The notes under the pieces were generated by a model. It searched no databases. It had not been told where the DNA came from and saw nothing but the letters and a program-made list of their open reading frames with translations. The position numbers were made by a program, and so were the translations under genes. Of a stretch of DNA of 64,000 nucleotides, positions 33,504-43,974 are shown piece after piece. Position 1 is the stretch's first letter. Each line of letters begins with the position of its first letter. Origin of the DNA: Chelydra serpentina (taxonomy: Eukaryota > Chordata > Testudines > Chelydridae). The DNA lies in the NCBI GenBank assembly GCA_037349315.1, contig JBAIAC010000003.1, positions 9,610,501 to 9,674,500 on the forward strand. Reading direction: 5' to 3'.

Positions 33504-34600
33504 CTTCTCACTTCCTTCCTCTAGTCTTTCTCCTACACTTGAGACTTTCCCTCTGGATTTTTCACACCCATGAGTGACATAACTAGGTCAACCTAAGCTT
33601 TCCTTGTAAATCAGGCCTAAGTCCCCTCAAAGGGAGCTAGGCACCAGTCAGGGCTGCAGGGAAGCATCTATCTCTCTTTGCAATTCACAAACACAAACCA
33701 CTTCCTGGTGTTAAGTACCTGAGCAAGGCCGGCACTCACCAAGCAGAGGGGGAAGTGAACCCAGATCTCACACATCCATGATGAGTGCTCTCACCACTGG
33801 GCCAAGCATTATAAGTGGGAGGGGGGCACCCTCTCCTCTGGGCTTTTTCTGGGTGTTAGGCATGCTCAGAGAACGTCTATCATATCCAGCCCAAAGGCGA
33901 GGAAGACAGAGGAGTGTCTAGCTTTGGAATCACTCTGGGACTCAGGCAGGAGTGAGGTGCTGAGATGCTGGGCAGAGCTGGGACTTAGATGGCTGAGCAC
34001 ATGGCCAGCCACTGAGAAGTGGGCACCTCACAGACTTGAGCACAGTATCACAGGCCCCCAGGGTTAGACCGCAGCCGAGCAGGGGGTTTGTGAATGCCAG
34101 CGGTGCCCAAGTGTTGAACTGAGTCTCCTACAGTGGCTGAGATGTGCTGATTGTCAGGAATCGGGGCTGCAGCAGAGCCAGTCTCCTAATGAGTGCAGCT
34201 GGCTGTAAAAAGCTGCCTGATTGGTTGGAAGAGACAGCAGTCAACTCTTCAGCTCAGCCACAGCAGTAGGTCACTGGCTGCTCAAATCATTTGCCCATGG
34301 CTACGAGAGTCCTGCCCTGGTTCACTCCAGGCAATCTGGGCCTGACCCTGGGCTCTCATTGCTGATATCTGACTTCTGGCCTCTGACCATAGGCTCTGAT
34401 TCCTGGCTATTGACTCCTGCTCTGACCACTAGACATGACCACCCCCATCCCAGTTTCTGACACCGATGTTCCCCTTGCGAGCCCCATACTAAGTGCTTGT
34501 TGTCAAAGTTTATAGGCACCTAAATACTTTTGAAAATCTGTCCCTTGCCTTAGACAAGTACCCAACTAGTCGAGATAGAGCCTGGGAGGCTAGACCAAGT
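33504..34600. repeat. duplicated block B, copy 1
   Basis: Matches 41786-42480 in the same order: CTTCCTTCCTCT, the GTGTTAGGCATGCTC block, CAAAGGCGAG, TGGCTGAGCACATGGCCAG, GCAGGGGTTTGTGAATG-like, and TTTTGAAAATCTG. Similarity by eye is moderate, with indels. A tRNA-derived SINE-like head on the minus strand lies at about 33740-33810 (GAACCCAGATCTCAC and CTCTCACCACTGGGCC), a family relative of 43495. Around 34290-34460 is a degenerate run of TCTGACTYCTGGC units. Confidence 0.6.
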
Positions 34601-34879
34601 ATTTTCCCTTCCCCACGCATATTACAAATCAAAATCTCCACATCTTTCGCATTTTGCCCAGTCCCGCCACAAAACCCACCTGCCTTAGCTGTCTGGTGGT
34701 ACCTAACAGACAGGTTTATAGTGTTAGCAGGAGGTCAACAGGTTCAGGCAAGTTCAACCCAATGAACACCCTGCCAGCAGCCCTTCTTTTATTTGTAGGG
34801 GGGAGGGGACTGTAGCTGTCTCTCCACTCACCTCTAATGGAGCAGTGTCATGGCATGTCAAGGAAGGTGTCTCTCAGGT

Positions 34880-35010
34880 AGGAGGGTCTCAGGCCATTTA
34901 GGACTCTCTGTGTCAAAACCAACTCTTTAAATGCCACATGAAAGCCAAAGGGCAGCCAGTGCAGATGCAGATCCAGATCCCTGAGCACTGATGTTCTTAA
35001 AGAGCCCAGT
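34880..35010 (-). mobile_element. L2-like LINE fragment
   Basis: Plus-strand reading GGGTCTCAGGCCATTTAGGAC, then GGCAGCCAGTGCAGATGCAG, a string I associate with reversed L2-type 3' coding sequence. Weak and short. Confidence 0.4.
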
Positions 35011-35129
35011 ACTTCCCCACATCAGACAGGATGTGGATCCAAATGAAAGCTTGTGGCATGAAGTTCCCCCAACACATCCAGAACCTCCATGAACAACATT
35101 GGGTTGAAACGGAAGCAGAGGAGAACTAG

Positions 35130-35318
35130 GTCACGTCTACACTATGGGACTTAGGTTGACAGAAGCATTTTTCCTTTGACCTAGCCAAGTCTAGACCTGG
35201 GGTTAGCTTGGCATAGCTACATGGCTCCGGGTGCCATAGCTATGTCAAAATCTCTTTTCATGGCTCCGGGTGCCATAGCTATGTCAAAATCTCTTTTCAG
35301 TGTAAACCCGGCCCTAAT
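35130..35318. mobile_element. hAT-like inverted-repeat element
   Basis: Left GGTCACGTCTACACTATGGG and right CAGTGTAAACCCGGCCCT. Interior holds a 39-base perfect tandem duplication (35220-35297). Confidence 0.55.
35220..35297. repeat. 39-bp perfect tandem duplication
   Basis: The unit CATGGCTCCGGGTGCCATAG... ending TCTCTTTT occurs at 35220-35258 and again at 35259-35297 with no differences, implying a recent event relative to the host element. Confidence 0.95.
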
Positions 35319-35655
35319 TTTGTTCTCCTCTGACATTGCTCTGCCTGAAAGGCCATGGACAATTTGGTCTGAATGCAATTAGTTATGCCCATAAAGTAAC
35401 AAGCAATTTCACTCACATCAGCAACAAGGCTGATCAGGCAGTTCACCACCTAGAATGAAGCCACTGAATGAGGATCTACACATGCTCTGGTGGAGCCAAA
35501 GAAACTCTTCTTTGCCTCTGGCACAGCTGCGGTGTAAGATGTAAAAAAATTGTTTATGACAAAACAAATCATCTTCGGGTTAAGACATGGGGCACTAGCC
35601 CTCCTTCCTACTTTCATCATATGGTTGCATGGCAACTGGGGGGAGCTGGAGGAAA

Positions 35656-37047
35656 GGGACGGGAAATTATATTAAAGGGAAATAAGGGCAACCCAGAAAA
35701 TTACAGACCAGTCAGCTTAACTTCTGTACCCGGAAAGATAATGTAGTAAATAATTAAGGAATTAATTTGCAAACATCTAGACTATAATAAGGTGATAAGT
35801 GATAGCATGGATTTGTCAAGAACAAATTGTGTCAAACAACCTGATAGCTTTATTTGACAGGGTAACAAGCCTTGTGAATAGTGAGGAAGCGGTAGATGTG
35901 GTATATCTAGACTTTAGTAAAGCTTTTGATACTGTTTCGCATGACCTTCTCATTAACAAGCTAGGGAAATACACCCTAGATGGAACTACTATAAGGTGGG
36001 TGCATAACTGATTGGATAACCGTTCCCAGAGAGTAGTTATAAATGGTTCACAGTCTGGCTGAAAGGGCATAATGAGTGGGGTTCCACAGGGATCAGTTCT
36101 GGTTCTGGTTCTGTTCAATGTCTTCATCAATGACTTAGATCATGGAATAGAGAGTACACTTATAAAATTTGCGGATGATACCAAGTTGGGAGGGGTCGCA
36201 AGTACCTTGTAGGATGGGATGAGAATTTAAAATGATCTGGACAAACTGGAGAAACGGTCTGAAGTAAATAGGATGAAATTCAATAAGGACAAAAGCAAAG
36301 TTCTCCACTTAGGAAGGAACAATCAGTTGCACACATACAAAATGGGAAATGACGGCCTAGGAAGGAGTACTGTGGAAAGGGATCTGGGGGTCATAGTTGA
36401 CCACAAGCTAAATATGAGTCAACAGTGTAACACAGTTGCGAAAAAAGCAAATATCATTCTGGGATGTATTAGCAGGAGTGTTGTAAGCAAGAAACGAAAA
36501 GTAATTCTACTCCGCGCTGATTATGCCTCAACTGCAGTATTGTGTCCAGTTCTGGGTGCCACATTTCAGGAAAGATATGAAGAAACTGGAGAGAGTCCAG
36601 AGAAGAGAAACAAAAATTATTAAAGGTCTAGAAAACATGACCTATGAGGGAAGATTGAAAGAACTGGGTGTGTTTAGTCCGGAAAAGACTGGGTGGGGGA
36701 CATGATAGCAGTTTTCAAGTACCTAAAAGGTTGGTACAAGGAGGAGGGAGAAACATTATTCTCTGTAACCTCTGAGGATAGGACAAGATGCAACGGGCTT
36801 AAATTGTAGCATGGGAGGTTTAAGTTGGACATAAAGAAAAACTTCATAACTGTCAGGGTGGTTAGGCACTGGAATAAATTTCCTAGAGATGTTGTTGAAT
36901 TTCCATCATTGGAGAAATTTAAGAGCAGGCTAGACAAACACCAGTCAGGGATCAACTAGATGGTATTGTCATGAATGCAGGAAACTGGACTAGATAATCT
37001 CATGAGGTTCCTTCCAGTCCTGTGATTCTATGACTCTGTGATTCTAA
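35656..37047 (+). mobile_element. CR1 LINE, 5'-truncated, RT to 3' end
   Basis: Runs from [16 protein letters not shown] (35695) through [18 protein letters not shown], a FADD-like GCGGATGATACC at 36170 and the MKFNKDKSKVLHLG block, to the tail CTGTGATTCTATGACTCTG. Several stops, e.g. after VHN at 36010. A CR1 subfamily with LINKLGKY, distinct from 24-28 kb and close to 49978-52605. Confidence 0.9.
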
Positions 37048-37098
37048 GTAAATGTTTAGAAGTCACAGTATTGATGGCTGATGACAAGACCATAATAA

Positions 37099-38050
37099 AA
37101 TCGTAGAATAATAGACGATTAGAGTTGGAAGTGACCTCAGGAGGTCATCTTGTCTAATCCCCTGCTCAAAGCAGGACCAACCCCAACTAAATCATCCCAG
37201 CCAGGGCTTTGTCAAGCCGGGCCTTAAAAACCTCTAAAGATAGAGATTCTACCACCTCCCTAAGTAACCCATTCCAATGTTTCACCACCCTTCTAGTGAA
37301 ATAGTGTTTCCTAATATTTAATCTAGACCTCCACCACTGCAACTTGAGACCATTGCTCCTTGTTCTGTCATCTGCCGCCACTGAGAACAGATGAACTCCA
37401 TCCTCTTTGAAAACCCCCTTCATGTAGTTGAAGGCCGCTATCAAATCCCCCCTCACTCTTCTGTTCTGCAGACTAAATAATCCCAGTTCCCTCAGCCTCT
37501 CCTCATAAGTCATGTGCCCCAGCCCCCTAATCATTTACGTTGCCCTCCACTGGACTCTCTACAATTTTTTCACATCCATTCTGTAGTGGGGGGCCCAAAA
37601 CTGGCTGCAGTACTCCAGATGTGGTCTCAAGGGTGCCAAATAGAGGGGAATAATCAGTTCCCTCGATCTGCTGGCAATGCTCCTACTAAAAGAGCCCAAT
37701 ATACTGTTAGCCTTCTTGGCAATAAGGACACACTGTTGACTCATATCCAGCTTGTCATCCACCATAATCGTCAGGTCCTTTTCTGCAGAAATGCTGCTTA
37801 GCCAGGCGGGCCCCAGCCTGTAGCAGTGCATGCGATTCTTTCGTCCTAAGTGCAGGACTCTGCACTTGTCCTTGTTGAACCTCATCAGATTTCTTTTGGC
37901 TCAATCCTCCAATTTGTCTAGGTCACTCTGGACCCTATCCCTACCCTCCAGCATATCTATCATCCATGAACTTGTTGAGGGTGTAATGTAACCCATCATC
38001 AAGATCATTAATGAAGATGTTGAACAAAACCAGCCCCAGGACCGACCCCT
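37099..38050 (-). mobile_element. CR1 LINE 3' half
   Basis: Minus-strand CR1 whose 3' end faces the preceding plus copy. Peptides: [51 protein letters not shown]. Truncated near the motif B region (38050). Confidence 0.9.
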
Positions 38051-38202
38051 AGCAGGCCATCAACAGAGTGGTCGGTAAACAACAGAGTGTCCTCCTTCAG
38101 AGTCCCCCAGAATCCCACAGATTCCACTAGCCTTCAAAAAGGGACTATCTAGCTATCTACTCTTATGTCTCCCAGAACCAGAGTTTCTGAGAACCTCGCA
38201 AT

Positions 38203-39267
38203 CATGAATTGGGGAAAGCAGCAGACGTGTTATTCCTTGACTTTAGCAAAGCTTTTGATATGGTCTCCCACAGTATTCTTGCCAGCAAGTTAAAGAAGTA
38301 AGGGCTGGATGAATGGACTACAAGGTGGATAGAAAGCTGGCTAGATCGTCGTGCTCAACGGGTATTGATCAATGGCTCCATGTCAAGTTGGCAGCCGGTA
38401 TCAAGTGGAGTGCCCCAAGGGTTGGTCTTGGGGCCGGTTTTGTTCAATATCTTTATTAATGATCTGGAGGATGGCGTGGATTGCACCCTCAGCAAGTTTT
38501 CAGATGACACTAAACTGGGAGGAGTGGTAGATATGCTGGAGGATAGGAATAGGATACAGAGGGACCTAGACAAATTAGAGGATTCGGCCAAAAGAAATCT
38601 GATGAGGTTCCACAAGGACAAGTGCAGAGTCCTGCACTTAGGACTGAAGAATCCCATGCACTTCTACAAACTAGGGACCGAGTGGCTAGGCAGCAGTTCT
38701 GGAAAAAAGGACCTAGGGACACTGTTCCCTCTAAGCTGTGCGCGCACACACAGATCCTAAACCCTGCGCACACGGCGAAACACCGCGCGCACACAAATTT
38801 GCACAGGAGCACAACAATTTGCATAGAGGAAAATTTTTGCGCACATAGCCTGTCAAAAATTAGAGGGAACATTGCCTAGGGGTTACAGCAGAAAAGAAGC
38901 TGATATGAGTCAACAGTGTTTCCTTGTTGCCAAGAAGGCTACTGGCATTTTGGGCTGTATAATTAGGGGCATTGCCAGCAGATCAAGGGACGTGATCATT
39001 CCCCTTTCTTTGGCATTGGTGAGGCCTCATCTGGAGTACTGTGTCCAGTATTGGGCCCCACACTACAAGAAGGATGTGAACAAATTGGAAAGAGTCCAGT
39101 GGAGGGCAACAAAAATGTTTAGGGGGCTGGAGCACATGACTTATGAGGAGAGGCTGAGGGAACTGGGATTGTTTAGCCTGCAGAAGAGAAGAATGAGGGG
39201 GGATTTGATAGCTGCTTTCAGCTACCTGAGAGGGGGTTCCAAAGAGGATGGATCTAGACTATTCTCA
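38203..39267 (+). mobile_element. CR1 LINE with nested hAT element
   Basis: From [18 protein letters not shown] coding through [20 protein letters not shown] and KFSDDTKLG (FADD has become FSDD) to [16 protein letters not shown]. Broken by stops and by the 155-bp element at 38720-38874. It does not reach its 3' tail: at 39267 it jumps to an upstream CR1 segment. Confidence 0.9.
38720..38874. mobile_element. 155-bp hAT MITE, CACTGTTCCCTCTAA ends
   Basis: Ends CACTGTTCCCTCTAA and TTAGAGGGAACATTG are inverted, one base apart from perfect. Flanks CCTAGGGA (38712-38719) and CCTAGGGG (38875-38882) make an 8-base duplication with one mismatch inside CR1. GC-alternating interior (GCGCGCACACA). Confidence 0.92.
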
Positions 39268-39355
39268 GAGTCCTGCACTTAGGAAGGAAGAATCCCATGC
39301 ACTGCTACAGGCGGGGGCCCGACTGGCTAAGTGGCAGTTCTGCAGAGAAGGACCT
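39268..39355 (+). mobile_element. misplaced CR1 segment
   Basis: After CTAGACTATTCTCAG the sequence reads AGTCCTGCACTTAGGAAGG, then AATCCCATGCACTGCTACAG and GCAGAGAAGGACCTGACGAT, a stretch that belongs about 600 bases upstream in CR1 order (compare 38627-38717). Confidence 0.8.
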
Positions 39356-39689
39356 GACGATTATTGAGGCAGAGGAGTTCCCATCTTCTCTTTGTTCACG
39401 GTTTGCTAGCAGAGACAGGGACCACCCCATGGACCAGATGTAGGCTCCTACCTGTGTGAGAGGGGCAGAGCACACAGCCCTCTTGTCAGCATTAGCTAGT
39501 TTGTGTGGTTCCCTGCCTGGAATTCTGGCTTTTGTGGCTCCCACGCTCAAGCACCCATCTCTCCCATTCATTGCACAGGAAGCCAGGCACCTAACTCAGG
39601 CTTTCTGGATTGCAGTGATGTTTCTGTGAGTTTGAAGACATTCATGGCTGAACTCTGGAGTAAACCACAAATGTCTGTATCCTACAACA

Positions 39690-40405
39690 AATGTTTGTAA
39701 AGTGCCTAGATGAACATTTACAGTTGTGTGTGTTAACCTGAGTTAAAGGGCAATAAACTTATTGAAGTTAAAATAGGGGATCAAACTCTAGTCTAGAGAA
39801 ACCCCATGGATATTTGAGAACATACTGCAAATACCTGAAAGGTGCAAACACCAAGGAGGGAGAAGAAATTATTTAGGGGGAATTCATTTAGGGTGAGGTG
39901 GGTAAGGAGGGTGAATGCAATGACAATAAGGGGAAATGTGGGTTGAATCTCAGGCAATACTTATTTAGGGTATTTAACTATCAGAACCGCTTTCCAAGAT
40001 ATGTGGTGGATTTTCCATCACTTGGAGTCTTTCCAAAAGATCTGCTCACCCACAAGTCACTGAGCTGGAGGCAGCAGTCATTGGGTGAAACTCAGACTGG
40101 ATAAAACACTGGAGAATAGAATGTAGGGATTCATCACACACTAGTCCCTGTGCGATGAGTGGGATGGGGCTGAATAGGCCTTTCCCATCTCTGCAGCCCA
40201 ATCTTCAGAGGCAAGTGAGGGTGCAAACTTTGCACCCATAGACACAAGTGTTCACTCCCTCTCCCACCAACACACAATTGAGTTGCTACCAGATCTCTGT
40301 GCACAGAGGGGACTTTGTTCAGTAGAAGGGGAGTGGCTGCCTAGCTGTAAAACATTTATTGCCCTCTACTGTATGAGGTCAGGTTTTATGCTATCAGAGT
40401 TTCCC
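39690..40405. repeat. duplicated block A, copy 1
   Basis: Collinear with 43975-45005: AGTGCCTAGATGAACATTTA, TAGAGAAACCCCATGG, ACCTGAAAGGTGCAAAC, GTGGGTTGAATCTCAGG, TTTAGGGTATTTAACTATCA, AAAGATCTGCTCA and GAAGGGGAG. It lacks the SINE that interrupts copy 2, so it acts as the empty site. Function unknown; possibly an old repeat or intron. Confidence 0.7.
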
Positions 40406-40664
40406 TTTATTTAATTTTTGGTGGAAAACTGACTTTGCATCAGAAACGTTAAAACCCCCAACCAAATTTTTGTTCAAAAACTGCTGAAAAAACCCCAGCA
40501 TAAAACTAATGTTAGCTTATGTCCAAAATATATCAGGATTTTGGTGTTCTGATGAAAAATGGAGTATTTTGAGGAAAGCGGACACTTTTCAACAAAATGA
40601 ACATTTTCATGAAACCACAATTTCCCATTGTGAAAATGTTCACTGCAAAATTTTGGATAGCCCT
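40406..40664. mobile_element. AT-rich MITE, left-truncated
   Basis: Shares GGTGGAAAACTGACTTT, AACCAAATTTTTG, GCTTATGTCCAAAATA and AATTTCC...GTGAAAATGTTCA with 33183-33503. Right end runs into the Tigger-like insertion. Confidence 0.75.
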
Positions 40665-40665
40665 A

Positions 40666-41784
40666 CAGTAGAACCTCAGAGTTACGAACAGACGGGTCAA
40701 ACACACACCTCATCTGGAACCAGACGTACGCAATCAGACAGCAGCAGAGACTGAAACACCCCCCCCCCAAAAAAAAAAGCAAATACAGTACAGTACTGTG
40801 TTAAATGTAAACAACTAAAAAAAAAAAAGTTAAAAAAAAAGATTTGACGAGATAAGGAAACTTAGAATCATAGAATCTCAGGGTTGGAAGGGACCTCAGG
40901 AGGTCATCTAGTCCAACCCCCTGCTCAAAGCAGGACCAACCCCAACTAAATCATCCCAGCCAGGGCTTTGTCAAGCCTGACCTTAAAAACCTCTAAGGAA
41001 GGAGATTCCACCACCTCCCTAGGTAACCCATTCCAGTGCTTCACCACCCTACTAGTTTTTCCTAATATTCAACCTAAACCTCCCCCTCTGCAACTTGAGA
41101 CCATTACTCCTTGTTCTATCATCTTCTACCACTGAGAACAGTCTAGCTCCATCCTCTTTGGAACCCCCTTTCAGGGAGTTGAAAGCAGCTATCAAATCCC
41201 CCCTCACTATTCTCTTCTTCAGGCTAAACAATCCCAGTTCCCTCAGCCTCTCCTCATAAGTCATGTGCTCCAGCCCCCTAATCATTTTTGTTGCCTTCCG
41301 CTGGACTCTTTCCAATTTATCCACATCCTTCTTGTAGTGTGGGGCCCAAAACTGGACACAGTACTCCAAATGAGGCCTCACCAGTGCTGAATAGAGGGGA
41401 ATGATCACGTCCCTCGATCTGCTGGAAATGCCCCTACTTATACAACCCAAAATGCCGTTAGCCTTCTTGGCAACAAGGACACACTGTTGACTCATATTCA
41501 GCTTTTCGTCCACTGTAACCCCTAGCTCCTTTTCTGCAGAACTGCTGCCTAGCCATTCGGTCCCTAGTCTGTAGCAGCGCATGGGAACTTTCTGGACTTG
41601 TTTCATTTAAATTAAGATGGTTAAAAGCAGCATTTTTTTCTGCATAGTAAAGTTTCAAAGCTGTATTGAGTCATGTTCAGTTGTACACTTTTGAGAGAAC
41701 CATAGTGTTTAGTTCAGACATACGAAAATTTTAGAGTTACAAACAACCTTCATTCCCGAGGTGTTTGTAACTCTGGTTCTACTG
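40666..41784. mobile_element. Tigger/mariner-like element with nested CR1
   Basis: Terminal repeats CAGTAGAACCTCAGAGTTAC and GTAACTCTGGTTCTACTG are inverted, flanked by TA on both sides (40664-40665, 41785-41786), the target of Tc1/mariner-type transposases. Copy 1 of block B has the uninterrupted ...CTACTTCTCACTTCC at 33501. The interior is A-rich without transposase coding. A CR1 copy (40864-41585) sits within it. Confidence 0.88.
40864..41585 (-). mobile_element. CR1 LINE 3' fragment inside Tigger-like element
   Basis: Minus-strand 3' end starts AGAATCATAGAATCTCAGGG. The open frame 41052-41606 reads [40 protein letters not shown] and [20 protein letters not shown], i.e. the undamaged ORF2 C-terminal region up to a deletion near 41052. 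AACTT flanks both ends, a possible 5-base target duplication. One of the better preserved CR1 fragments. Confidence 0.93.
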
Positions 41785-41786
41785 TA

Positions 41787-42480
41787 CTTCTTTCTTCCTT
41801 CCTCTGCTTTCCCTCCTTCTCTGGAGACTTCCCCACCATCCCCTATGGTCTGTCTGTCTCTCAGCACTCTCCTCCTCTATTGGCAGTCTTCTTCCCTTTA
41901 TGAGCTCACATTTTTCCTTCTTGTCCTGAAAAGCTCCCTCGTGACTCTGCTTTCGGCCCAACAGTACCGTCAAAACCCCTCTGTCCTTATGCTTCCTCTG
42001 CCCATCTCCTCCTCTGGTCATTGTGTGTGTTAGGCATGCTCTGCATACATCTACTACATTGTGCCCCAAAGGCGAGACAGGCAGGGGACTGTCTAGCTTT
42101 TGAATCCTGATGGGGTTAGGCAGGAGTTAGGCGCTGAGCTGCTGAGCTGCTGGTCAGTGTCAGGACTGAGGTGGCTGAGCACATGGCCAGTCACTGAAAT
42201 GTAGGCATCTCATAGACTGAAACAGCCAAAACGTAGGCACCTAAGGGTGGTACATGTGCACAGCGTTAGGCCCCAGCTGAGCAGGGGTTTGTGAATGTCA
42301 GTGGTGCCTAAGCATTGGGCTGAGTCACCTCAAGAGGCAGATAGGTGCTGATGTCCCCCTTGTGAATCCCATGGGCCTACCTGCATCTATCTATTGGTAA
42401 GGAAATACCTTTGAAAATCTGGGCCACTGCCTTTGCCAAGCACCTAACTGGTCAAGATACAGCCTGTGGGGAGCTAGGCA
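41787..42480. repeat. duplicated block B, copy 2
   Basis: Continuation of the block described at 33504-34600: GTGTTAGGCATGCTCTGC, CCCCAAAGGCGAGACAGG, TGGCTGAGCACATGGCCAGT, TTTGTGAATGTCAGTGGTG and CCTTTGAAAATCTGGGCC. Confidence 0.6.
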
Positions 42481-42778
42481 CTGCTGAGACATGTCAGACA
42501 GGTGTGGCTCTTTCAGACTCTCCCCCAGTTCACTGCATCCCTTGTACTCAGAGCATTTATGCAGCTCCTCTCTGAACTCTTCAGAGTTTGTCATTATCCT
42601 TCTGGTAATGTGCCTAGACCTGAACTGAGAGTTTAAGGTGGAATCTTCCCAGAAAGGTCTGTTCTGCCCCTTCATAGTGACTTAAGTGCCTCCAGACCCA
42701 CTAATGGAGGGGGGGGGGAAGGGATCAATTGCCCAGGGGCCTGGTGATTTAAAAGGACCCAGGCAAGTGGGATAGATC

Positions 42779-43280
42779 AGCCAGAACCTCAGAGTTATGG
42801 ACAGCTCGGGAATGGAGGCTGTCCGTAATTCTGAAATGTTCATAACTCCGAACAAGATATTACAGACTTCAGCCACTTGTGGGGGTTGGGGCCGCAGCCA
42901 CATGGGAGGGGGATTCAAGACTCCAGGCAGGGGGGATGTCAGGGCTTCTGCCCCTCACGTGCACCAGGGCTCAGGGCTTTAGATCTAGGGGGAGCACTGG
43001 GGTTTGGGCCTTCATCCCCACGGCTCCACTCTCAGTTTCAGCCTCGTGGGGAGCACCGGAGCTCGGGGCTTCAGCCCTGTGACTCCATTCCTGGCTTCTG
43101 CCAAGGTGGGCGGGGCACAGGAACTCGGGGCTCATGGCTCTGCTCCCAGTTTCATCAGGGTGTGGGGGAGGGGTGCCGGGGCTCGGGACTTCAGCTATAG
43201 GGGAGTGCTGGGGCTGAAAACAATTCTCGCCTCGTAGCTAAGGCCCCAAGCTCCAGCACCTCCGCAGGGCTGAAGTTGGA
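42779..43280. mobile_element. Tigger-related fragment with GC-rich interior
   Basis: AGAACCTCAGAGTTATGGAC, then TCGGGAATGGAGGCTGTC and AATGTTCATAACTCCGAAC match termini and sub-terminal repeats of the 40666 element. Followed by several imperfect units of the form GGGGCTTCAGCCC(T). Exact right end not found. Confidence 0.55.
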
Positions 43281-43494
43281 AACTCACCTCTAAATTGCAC
43301 CAATTTCCCCCTACATCTCCCTTACCCTTTCTGGCTTCCCAGCTCTCTCCTTCCCATTACATCTCTGGGTTTCAAGTTATTTTTCTCCAGCTGTGTTAGC
43401 TGCATTTTCCCAGAGTGACTCTCATGTTGTTGTTTTCTGTCCATATTTCTAATCTTTCTAGCCCCCCCCCACACACACACACAGCCCCCGTCAT

Positions 43495-43570
43495 ATAATG
43501 TTTAGCCCAGTAGTTAGAGCACCCACCAGAATATTAGCAACCCAGGTTCAATTCCCCCATCTGCCTGATG
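43495..43570 (+). mobile_element. tRNA-derived SINE head
   Basis: Box A-like TAGCCCAGTAGTTAGAGC and box B-like GGTTCAATTCC spaced as in a tRNA. An intact tRNA cloverleaf is not formed. Related minus-strand copy near 33740-33810. Downstream body reaches perhaps 43930. Confidence 0.5.
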
Positions 43571-43974
43571 TGGAACAGGGTTTTGACCTTGTGTCTCCCA
43601 CGTGTACAGAAATAGGCACCTCACTCTGGCCCAGACAGACTCCCTTTGTGGACAGGGCTTAGGCATGACATTCCCACTGGACAGCTAAGGTGGCTTCTGT
43701 GAATCCCATTTTAGGCACCTAACTCTCCCTATGCATTGCATAGGGAGCCTGGGCACCAGCTCAGGGCTGTGTATTCCACTGGGCAGCAGGGTACTTAAAA
43801 GTCAGGCTCTACATTGCGAAGTGTGGTAGTGCAAAGGTCCCCCTTGTGTCTCCTACCCCAGTGGAATTTGCAAAAGCACCGATGCAGGTTAGGTGCCTAG
43901 CTCCCCTTAAAATCAGTGTTCCAGGTTTATATTAGACTTTTAACATGGGTGAGCTAGCACATACAATGCACCTT

